Assembly (NCBI RefSeq): GCF_963855985.1
Contig: NC_087095.1
Span: forward strand, 13,030,001-13,094,000
Direction: 5' to 3'
DNA: 64,000 nt
Source: Ostrinia nubilalis
Taxonomy: Eukaryota; Arthropoda; Insecta; Lepidoptera; Crambidae
Each line of letters starts with the position of its first letter. Within the stretch, counting starts at the first letter, position 1. Under the pieces are notes generated by a model, which did not search any database, was not told the DNA's origin, and saw nothing but the letters and a program-made list of their open reading frames with translations. Position numbers and translations under genes: made by a program. This document shows positions 52,011 to 61,262 of this stretch, piece by piece.

Positions 52011-53570
52011 TTAGGGTTCCGTACCTCAAAAGGAAAAAACGGAACCCTTATAGGATCACTTTGTTGTCCGTCCGTCCTTCTGTCAAGACCCTTTATCTCA
52101 AGAACGCGTGAACGTATCAAGCTGAAATTCACATGAAATACTCAGGTCTATTGTCCCTTTAAGCTGTGAAAATATCAAACTTCTAAGCCAAGCCAATCAA
52201 AAGATACAGCCGATTATGTCGATATTTTCAACAAATTTTCGACACTCGCAAAGGAATCAAAACCTACAGGATACTTCCCGTAAACTCAGAATCTTGAAAT
52301 TTGGCATAAAGCATTGTCATATAATGCAAATATAGGAAAAATTGCGAAAATTACATTTTTTTAGTTATATAATATAATAAAAATATTTTAATAAAATGAA
52401 ACTTACTACCTTATTTCTCACGAACGAATAAAGGTATCAAATTGAAATTTATACCAAATACCTAGATCTATTGTCCCTTTAAGAAGTAAAAAAATCAAAC
52501 TTCTAAGTTAACGCGATCAAAAGATACAGCAGTTTATACCGACACCTTAGACGAATTTCCGTCACACGCTAGGGAATCAAAACCTACAAGGTACTTCCTG
52601 TGAACTCAGAATCTTGAAATTCGGCACGAAGCAACGTTATATAGTACAGATAAAGGAAAATTTGCGAAAATGATAAATTTGAAGTTATATAAAATTTAAA
52701 ATATTATTTTTGCTTACATGACATAAAATATTTTTTTAATAATTATAAACTTACTACCTACCCTTTTTCACATGAACGCGTAGAGATATTAAAGTTGAAA
52801 TTCACATCAAACACTTCTTAAGGCCGGGTAGCAGAGAAAATGGCGAAAATGAGGTTTTCATTTTTCATTTTTGAGGTACTAAACAGTAAAATTAAAGGCT
52901 AAGATTTTTATTGGGCATAGTTGAGGATATTTTCTAGGGCTATTAACGGATGGAAACACGATTTGATGAAGTTGACTCGATAGAATAAATTCCCAAAGTT
53001 ACCTCTATTCGTTTTCTAATTATGGTTTTATTTTTAAAATAAGCGATTTGAGATTCTAAATCTTTTACTAAACTAAAGTTCAGAAATAACTTGAGGGCTT
53101 TTAACGGATGGAATTTTTATATTGCGTCTTATTTTGTTACTATGTTAAAAACTGTGGAAAAAATCGTCCATGACGGCTTGGACAATCTCAATCAGTCGCG
53201 CGGTGGCGCTTACGGAGGACGGACGCGTGTCAGTTTTTTGGACGTGACAGTTCGCGATTTGTCAATATTTTTGACAATGATGACTTTGATGAGTCACAGT
53301 ATAATAATATCAGTGTTACTGGAGAAAGCTAAAATATTTGATAATTAAGAATTATCAATTTTGTCTACCTATTGAAATTTAAATCGTTCGCATCCTTTTA
53401 AACGAATACTCTACTCATGATACATAGTAAATTCCTTAAATATGAGACAAAACCAATGAGTTAAAATTACATATTAATAGTACCTACATACAATCGTCTT
53501 ACACTTATTAGAAGAGCACACTGATACAAATAAATAATAAAAAATTAGGTCAGAGGGTCAAATATAGGGG

Positions 53571-53734
53571 CAGCTGCACGTCACTGAAAGACGATTCTGT
53601 TTACTCGGCATCTGGGCTGGAGAACATGAACCCTTGTTTACAGATGCAGATGTAAATGGAGTTATAACTGGACAAATTTTACATGAAATGTTTAACAGAA
53701 ATCAGTTAAAAGACACATACATGGAATACCAATA
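53571..53734 (+). pseudogene. YqaJ-type exonuclease/recombinase fragment, frameshifted
   Basis: The plus strand encodes QLHVTERRFCLLGIWAGEHE, close to the conserved GQLHVT block of YqaJ-family nucleases, which process DNA ends in phages, viruses and transposons. Further on, another frame gives DKFYMKCLTEI (from about 53671), matching the FYxKCLxPEI block that follows in this family. A frameshift therefore separates the two. Upstream there is a stop directly before QLH. Only a remnant of about 55 codons survives. Confidence 0.55.
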
Positions 53735-53764
53735 AGGTTGCGGAGGGAAAGCTACCTATTATAA

Positions 53765-54123
53765 ACTAGCGGCCGCCCGCGACTTCGTTCGCGTGGACCT
53801 CGTTTTACCCCCGTTAGATATCATGTTGATAGATGGCGTTTCACGGCTTCCCCCGAATGAATATTTACGAACGTCATACAGTAGTTTGTCCAGCGCTGTA
53901 GATTTTAACCAATGACGATAGGTAGAGCTCGCTTTTTAGACACGTCTTATTTATTTATTGAAATTTATTAGTCACATATCGTCATAAGTTAGCCTATATG
54001 TTAATCTGGGTTATAAACAATAATACTATAAAGTTTCAACAAAATCCGTACAGTAATTTTTGCGTGAAAGAGTAACAAACATCCAGACATCCGAACTTTC
54101 GCCTTTATAATATTATAGTAGGA
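53765..54123 (-). mobile_element. Helitron-like element, longer chimeric copy
   Basis: On the minus strand it starts TCCTACTATAATATTATAAA, with the 190-bp family sequence (GGATGTCTGGATGTTTGTTA). It ends with the 13580-type terminus (GTCGCGGGCGGCCGCTAGT). It combines the 5' part of one subfamily with the 3' part of the other, plus about 160 bp of unique interior. Confidence 0.75.
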
Positions 54124-54135
54124 TAGGATATTCAC

Positions 54136-54285
54136 AATCCAAACTAATATTTACTATTTAGCATTTACTTACAGTAAATATATTAGTTTGGTTTTCACAA
54201 TCGAACGGGTGAGAATCGACCCCTTTGAGAACTAGTAATCGCATACTACTAGTTCAAAAAAGAGTCGATTCGCACGCGATTTTAA
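54136..54285. repeat. Two adjacent imperfect hairpins
   Basis: CCAAACTAATATTTACT pairs with AGTAAATATATTAGTTTGG near 54171-54190. GAATCGACCCCTTTGAGAAC, then TAGTA, pairs with TACTAGTTC … GAGTCGATTC at about 54212-54280. They abut the Helitron 5' end. Class unknown. Confidence 0.6.
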
Positions 54286-55283
54286 TACTTCTAATACATC
54301 CGGGCGAAAGGCCTACTAAAAAAAAATTATTATTGAAAGGGGACGTTTCGCATATTCGTGCGAAGGAAAATCGTGCGAAACTACTACTAACCCAATAGGG
54401 GGTAATAGGATGTGTTGGTAAAATATGATCAGTTAAAAAAATAACACCTTATATAAAAACCGAAAAATTCTTATTCTTATATTATTCTAATTATGTAAGA
54501 GCATAATTATTAAAGTCGAAGTCAAACATTCTTTATTTGTGTGGACCTATATTAACGAGAGATTACAAGGCGTCAAATATTTCAAGAAAAAAATTAAAAA
54601 CTATTATAAAGCTAAATTTTGCTCTCATGGAGCCTTTACCTACTCTGACAAATCGAGACTTAAAGAAGAAACTAATAATAAAACTATTTAACTGTCCTGC
54701 AATGAAAAGCTTGATCGGGTACAACACCTCAAGTTATTTTAGAACTTGATTTCATTAAGGGACTCTGAATATCAAATCGCTTAGGTATCTAAAGTCAAAC
54801 GATTCTGAAATGTCAAGTGGTATAAAGTTGGGACTAATAAATAACCCATTAAGATAGTAGCGCCCTCCTGTCAATGACATACCTGGAACGATAGAGTATT
54901 GGACAACTAATAAAAATGCTTAGTCCTAAATGACTGACGGATATCGTAGAGACCTGAAAGTTGGAAGGTGTGTTCTTTGTATGACGTAGGCATCCGATTT
55001 TCCGAAATGGGGTCAAGAAATGAAGGGGGTGAAATAAGGGGGCAAAGTTTGTATGGGACAGTGATTATTTGGTTCAATCTACTTGAAATTTTGCTTAACA
55101 ATTCCTTAATATTATAATTTATGACAAACGTGTAAAAGGGGTAGAAAGTTATTTTGGGAGTCTTACTGCTTTTGATTTAATTACTTTTTATTTTTACAAG
55201 TGTTTGAAAACTCCATGTCAGATTGCAATCAATGTCAAGTGAAATCTCAAATTGAAATGTCTCAATTTCAATGAGGAGGCTCT
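54286..55283. other. Decayed repeat DNA, nothing identifiable
   Basis: Open stretches at 54537-54749 (+) and 54907-55101 (-) have no recognisable domains. The sequence is probably transposon-derived given its neighbours. Confidence 0.35.
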
Positions 55284-55418
55284 GCATTTATTCCTAGAAT
55301 TCCCCTAACACCGTCAAATTACCCTTTCGAATTCAAGACAGTGCAGTTTCCCATCAAAATCTGCTTCGTAATGACTATAAACAAAGCTCAAAGTCAAACT
55401 CTAGCGACCTCTGCATAA
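55284..55418 (+). pseudogene. PIF1-type helicase C-terminal fragment (Helitron-type)
   Basis: The frame beginning at 55284 reads AFIPRIPLTPSNYPFEFKTV, then QFPIKICFVMTINKAQSQTL. This contains the LIPRIPL, QFP and FAMTINKAQGQTL signatures of PIF1 helicases, especially those encoded by Helitrons. Here Gly of KAQGQT is Ser, and a TAA follows at 55416. A stop lies just upstream. The fragment is about 44 codons of the helicase C-terminus and is non-functional. Confidence 0.75.
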
Positions 55419-56941
55419 ACTCCCATGAGTGCTCAGAGCGGGTGCCTGCGGCAGGTAACCGCGTGTGATGCTCATAGTGATTTTCAATACAGAGCCCCGT
55501 ACATACGTTATACATAAATTATGGAAAGAAAACACCCAGACCAATACAAAAAAATATGTATGCAATTTTAGTATGATATTTTTATTTATTAATAAACAAA
55601 AAGACTGGACAAAATTGATGCGTGTACTGATTAATGTAATTAACCACATGCAAAGTTTCGTGAATTGCAACAACTATAATTTATTATCCAAGCTCTAAAT
55701 AATCGCTACTAAGAGTAACTGATCATAAAATGTTTTTCCAATCGCTCAAGCTCCCGAGGACCTAACGATAGGTCGGGTGACGTAATCTTGAAAATTCCGG
55801 AAGGTCGGGTGACGCCACGCCTCTTTGAACCGTGTTTACTTTGGCAGTTATATTTTATTATTCGATTCTAAAATATATTCCCAAAAATTCTGAAAGTTGT
55901 TTTAATTTGTATCACTTGGATATGATTTGTATTAGAAAGTGCTGTGAGTGTGACGCTTGAACGGAATGAAGTCAACCTAACCTAACCAACTGGTATTTCT
56001 ATACTGTGTAGCCGCGAGAGCTCTTTGGCGCGCTGTCTTCGGCGAAGTATTGCGCGCGCAGATTTTGACAGCGCGAAATACCTACTTTAGCAGAAATACC
56101 AAGCCTTAAATCTAATTGCCTCTAAACTGTGAGAAATTCTAAATCAACGCAAAAATTCAAAACGCTGAGGTAGGTACCTACCTATAATGCAAATATAGGA
56201 AAAATAAATAAATAAAAAATAATCATACCGCATATTTTTTTTTTATAAAACTCCGGACTTTGACGTAATTTTGGTTTAAGTGAAATGAATGGTGTCCATT
56301 GGCATAGCTACAGGTTTTACCTTAGAATACTTGTTTTATATTTGTAGATAGTTACCCTACCTAAAAAAAAACCCTAGCTACGCCAAAGCTAGCGTTATTT
56401 GATAAGGATCAGATATAAACACAAAATAATCTTGCGTGCATACCAATGTTATTTATACCATTTTGCTAGGGGAAAGGGATTTGTGGTTAGCCCTGACTAC
56501 TTAAGGACAGGAAAAAATCAAATGATACCGCGAGCTAACTACGAACAGCGCCATCTATTGACAACCGTGCGAACTACGTAGTGTCGTTGCTCGGTGATAG
56601 GTGTTGCTGATTGCAGCTCATTGTTACAATACTTTTTATTAAAATCGGATTTTATTCCGGAGGTTTTACAATTTCTTACTACTTTCGCAAATCATTACAA
56701 ATGAAGAAAGGAATTTACGGTGTGGTACCCTCAATGTACAATTAGATTTCGAGCGATACCACTTTTGGGCATTCTCCTTTTAAGTAGTTACTTTCCCCAT
56801 TGTAATGTTATGAATTTCATTTTGCAATAAAAATACCATAGTTATGACTCGATTGTCGTAATGAACGAACTTTGTAAACCTTGCAGGTTTGTACGGAACC
56901 CTCGGTGCGCGAGTCCGACTCGCACTTGGCCGGTTTTTTTT

Positions 56942-58249
56942 TAAATAACCTTTGTTCTATAGTACTGTCTCGCTAGATTTCATTAGAAATGATACAGTCA
57001 GTAATATCACAGAATAATAATAAGTACTACGTACAGAAGTTTTACTTCGCGAAGGTATTTAAAAAAATGTATGCTCAATGTCATTAACAATATGGTGTAA
57101 TTTAGCTTGTCTCAAGAGTCAAGCAAGTTTGTCAGAAGTTTTGTTGACAAACGTCAGTGATCGGTACTGCGCCGAAGCTATAGGGCTGACTTCGGTAAAA
57201 TGATGTGACGTGAGATGCCAATCTGCAGAAAATGGCGGAGGAAATACATGATTTAGCATGAATTATCATGAATAATATTAACTACTTATTTACCTCTCAG
57301 TGTCTTCAGGCATTTTAAAAAAGTACATTCTGTGTTTTTATTATTATTTAGGCAGTTAAATACTGCACAGTATTTAGTACACCATTTTCTTTATTTTTTT
57401 CCATCATACACAAGAATACGCGTGCGTAAGTCAATGTTCGCTCGTATGTGAGGCCTTGTCGAATAGTACTCTTGTAGGGGGCAATCGTGCGTGTTTTGTT
57501 TTCGATGTAAACTCGCGGAGATGAACAGGCCTGGTAATATAAACATTAGTTAATGCAGCTTCAGCTGTTATTTCAAAATTATATTCTTACAAAACAACGA
57601 AAATACGTGTGCATTCAGTCCTTTATTTAGTTTGCAGTCCATTATTATTTTACGAGGAATATTTTGTAAAATAATTAATTAACACACTACAATAATTTAG
57701 CATTAACTCATGGAGTTAAACAAAAGTTCTAAAAACAATTATAAAAACATTCCAACCTGTTTTTGACTACAATCGCAGTTGGAACAAACGAAACTTTGTG
57801 TATACTGAACATTTCTAAATGGAAAATACAGATTCATTGGGCGATATTGAACACAAAAGGATAAACGAACCGGGCTTATATTATTATGAACTTGGTAAAT
57901 ATTAATATGAACAATTAAAATAAAGTTTTAGAAAGTTTATAGAGCACAAAACTTGTAGTTTTACTTTTTCTATACGTACTTAAATGTTACTTTATTCTTT
58001 CCTTTGGGTAGTTATAACTGAGGTGAGGAACTGGGTTCAGACTGCATTAGATGCCATAAGCGTCTGACAATATGACCACTGAATCGATGGCTAACTTAGC
58101 AATAAAAGCACAAAACCGGCAAAATACTAGTTTAGTTTACACACAAGTTTTAGCGTACATTGAACTGGAAATGAGGGTGTGTGTCTTCTATGTGTGGCTG
58201 TTAAAATAATAAAAAATAATATATTATTCTGAATAAGCTTCCATAGTTA
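56942..58249. other. AT-rich intergenic DNA, nothing recognised
   Basis: No supported gene, RNA gene or repeat apart from the AATAATATATTATTCTGAAT segment at its right edge, which is discussed with the foldback. Confidence 0.4.
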
Positions 58250-59962
58250 TACAGGGTGTTTGGCGCATCGTGTGCCAAAATGATTTGGCAGATAGAATGG
58301 GTCATTTCCTATATTTTCAGCCCCCATAACACGTTCCATGCCAGGCGGCTACTTTTATATTAATTTTTTTAGTAATTTCACCAAAATACCCAAATCGCAT
58401 CATTTAATTTCGATTAAAAAAAAACTACTAAGCGTAGCCTCAAAGTAAATATTTTGTTTTGACGTGCATTGATGTAGGGTTGCATCAAATCTAAATTTAC
58501 TGGCAAATATCATCTAGTTTCTTTTTAATTCAGCTTTGAAGTTTTCCGAAAAGTTAAAAATGGACTGAACATTTAAGTTTACATGGCTTTAAAAAAATAA
58601 ATAAAAGAGGTAGCGATCTTCGGATTTTATCAAAACTTCTCTAGTATATCCCCATTCAAACGGTATACTAATCTTATTTAAATAATAATAATAACTTCAC
58701 AAATTCCTTAAATTAGTGCATTGACTCTACTCGGACTGATTTGCGAAATTTGTGTTTATAGCCCCTTTTTGTGTGAATAGCACGTTATTAAACACCTAAC
58801 AGGTAAAAATTATTTATCTTATGCAATGTAAAAACCTTTTCCCTATCGTTTTTCAATGTGGATTTCGTGAAATTAAAGACGAAAATAATTATTTTGATCA
58901 TGTATTAATTATTACAAATTTTGTTCAAAATGACCGCCTCGGCAACGTATACACTCACGACATCTTCTTCTAATTTTGACTGTTGTCGTATGCAGCCACA
59001 TTTCTCTTTTTATTACTACAAAGGCGTTTTCTACTCGTGGCTTAGAAGAGATGGCCCTATACAGTGGCCAGCACGTTCCCCAGACCTAATTCCGTTAGAT
59101 TTTTACGTCTGGGGACGAGCTAAAGAACTGGTGTACGTAACGGATTCAAACAATAGAAGAACTACAACAACGAATAAAAAACCCTTTGTAGTAATAAAAA
59201 AAGAAATGTGGCTGCATACGACAACAGTCGAAATTAGAAGAAGATGTCGTGACTGTATAAGTTGCCGAGGCGGACATTTTGAACTAAATTTGTAATAATA
59301 ATTAATAAACGATCAAAATAATTATTTTCGTCCTTAAATTCAAGAAATCCACATTAAAAAACGATAGGGAAAAGGTTTTTACATTGCATAAGATAAATAT
59401 TTTTTACTTGTTAGGTGTTTAATAACGTGCTATTCACACAAAAAGGGGCTATAAACACAAATTTCGCAAATCAGTCCGAGTAGAGTCAATGCACTAATTT
59501 AAGGAATTTGTGAAGTTGTTGTTATTATTTAAACAAAATTAGTATACCATTTGAATGGGGATAGACTAGAGAAGTTTTGATAAAATCCGAAGATTGCTAT
59601 CTCTTTTTTTTTTTTTTTTTATAGCCATGTAAACTTAATTGTTCAGTCCATTTTTAACTTTTCGGAAAACTTCAAAGTTGAATTAAAAAAAACCTAGATG
59701 ATATTTGCTAATAAATTTAGATTTGATGCAACCCTACATCAATGCACGTCAAAATAAAATATTTACTTTGAAGCTACGCCTAGTAGTTTTTTTTTAAATC
59801 GAAATTAAATGATGCGATTTGGGTATTCTGGTGAAATTACTAAAAAAGTTAATTTAAAAGTAGCCGCCTGGCATGGAACGTGTTATGGGGGCTGAAAATA
59901 TAGGAAATGACCCATTCTATCCGCCAAATTATTTTGGCACACGATGCGCCAAACACCCTGTA
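58250..59962. mobile_element. 1.7 kb foldback made of an inverted transposon 3' end
   Basis: The arms 58250-59026 and 59181-59962 are inverted copies, roughly 90% identical by eye over about 780 bp. They begin TACAGGGTGTTTGGCGCATC and end with its inverse, GCGCCAAACACCCTGTA. The unpaired core (59027-59180) plus the start of the right arm encodes the end of a DDE transposase. The left arm is therefore an inverted copy of the transposon 3' end standing where the 5' end should be. TA at both borders fits the Tc1/mariner group. It cannot make transposase. Confidence 0.85.
59027..59295 (+). pseudogene. DDE (IS630/mariner-type) transposase C-terminal fragment
   Basis: The core encodes GPIQWPARSPDLIPLDFYVW, then GRAKELVY. 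This is the WPxRSPDLxPLDFxxWG motif of a mariner-related transposase family widespread in insects, with the third catalytic Asp in PLDF. After a diverged stretch the reading ends RRRCRDCISCRGGHFELNL before TAA, the GGHFE-type C-terminus of the same family. The open frame extends left to 58921, but that part is the antisense of the inverted 3' end and is not transposase sequence. Confidence 0.75.
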
Positions 59963-61195
59963 TTATTCTGAATAGGCTTGCGCTGACAGCCTAAATACTA
60001 TGTGTCATAATAATTAATAAAAAGTCAAAGTTTTAAGTCGACATCATCATAATTTTCACAGTTAGATAAGAACAACTTATACTGAATTGGACTACTCCCT
60101 TTCCATATGTCTTTCCTAAACGTGAGTTCGTTCTCGAATCGAATCGAATCGAATCGAATCGAACTCAGGTAATCGATCCCTAGCCTATCCTGAGTGATTT
60201 TCACACCACTCCACCACCGGACCGTAAAGGTACCTCGACAAAACCTACACGCATCACTGATTGCAAGAATCGAATTGAGTTCCAAAGCTCTTTATAATAG
60301 AAATAAGACCATTCCATTCTAGCTCTGGTCTCTGGAATCTGGGCTGTCAGTAACAAGACCTACACTTTGTCTCGACTGTACGTGCGCAATCTTAACCTTT
60401 CATACCTGTTAAGGTGCGTGTACACTTTTTGCAATAGACTCACTAGAGTCCAAGGCCTGTTAAGGCACTAGACTCACTCTAGAAAAAAGTTTATCAGTGT
60501 GGTTGCAAGATCAAGAGTGTCAAGATTTTATAAGTCAGTGCCACAGCACCAGAATCTACCGACTTTCTCTTCTTTAGGTGATGGGTTGACAGAAACAACG
60601 CGAGATTGTTATGTGGCGTGATTATTTTGCTTTTGATTTGTTCATTCTATACTGATATCATCTTACTCTACCAATAGGTAAATCATAATAATGATTTAGA
60701 ATGCCCAAGATTTTGACTATTTCTTCCTCATTTTAAAATACCTAGCAGACTGTCTACAATACATTAGACTACATTATTTTTTGTTATTCAATCGCACCTG
60801 CACTACCTATGCTTGAGGTGCAGTCATATTTTTAGTCAAAACCTTGACTTTCAAAACCAAAATACGTTATTTAAAATCCAATCTTTTAACTCATCGCTCA
60901 CGGCTCAAAACCTCTACGGTTGGTGAGCAAGCGCCTTAATACATCAATTCTGTCTGCCAAACGAGTTGTGGACTTATGCGGCGCACGTACGCGTCTGACT
61001 CCCGCCAAGTCCGACGCGAGACTGTGGTTACTCCTGTCTAGCAGAGCTTGCTTTTTTTAAAGTTAAGGCTTGGAAATTTTCTAAAGTGCCAGCATTTTCG
61101 CGAAGTACTTATTCCTAATAGGAATCAAATGAAAGAATTCCTGTAAATATGTCTGTTTAGTCTCATATCACTTTCTTATACTTTTCTTCATATTT
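59963..61195. other. Intergenic DNA, moderate GC patches, no gene called
   Basis: An open stretch on the minus strand (60025-60285) covers a GC-richer patch (GTACCTTTACGGTCCGGTGG). A second patch is at about 60955-61050. Neither has a convincing splice pair or domain. Confidence 0.35.
60134..60163. repeat. (GAATC)n microsatellite
   Basis: About six tandem units of the pentamer TCGAA/GAATC. Confidence 0.9.
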
Positions 61196-61262
61196 CATCA
61201 TCAACATCATCATTTCAGCCACAGGACGTCCATTGCTGAACATAGGCCTCCGCTAAGGATTG
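61196..61262 (-). mobile_element. RTE LINE 3' end, short fragment
   Basis: The plus strand reads CATCATCATTTCAGCCACAG, then GACGTCCATTGCTGAACATA, the complement of an RTE terminus with its (GAT)n tail. Confidence 0.75.

Larger units (their letters stand above)
52011..56941 (+). repeat. Decayed composite repeat bounded by AGGGTTCCGTACC and GGCCGGTTTTT
   Basis: The left end (TTTAGGGTTCCGTACCTCAA, then AAACGGAACCCTTATAGG) and the right end (TACGGAACCCTCGGTGCGCG … CACTTGGCCGGTTTTT) are the two ends of a repeat I know as very common in moth genomes. Inside, a unit starting near 52097 recurs near 52418 and partly near 52769 (CTCA-GAACG, ATCAA-TGAAATT, TATTGTCCCTTTAAG, AGATACAGC). ATAATGCAAATATAGGAAAA recurs at about 52321 and 56186. 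YqaJ-like and PIF1-like fragments and a Helitron lie within. Whether all of it is one element is uncertain. Confidence 0.45.

Noticed and set aside
58921..59026. N-terminal 35 codons of the open frame over the foldback core
   Set aside because: This part is the inverted antisense of the transposase 3' end, not transposase coding.
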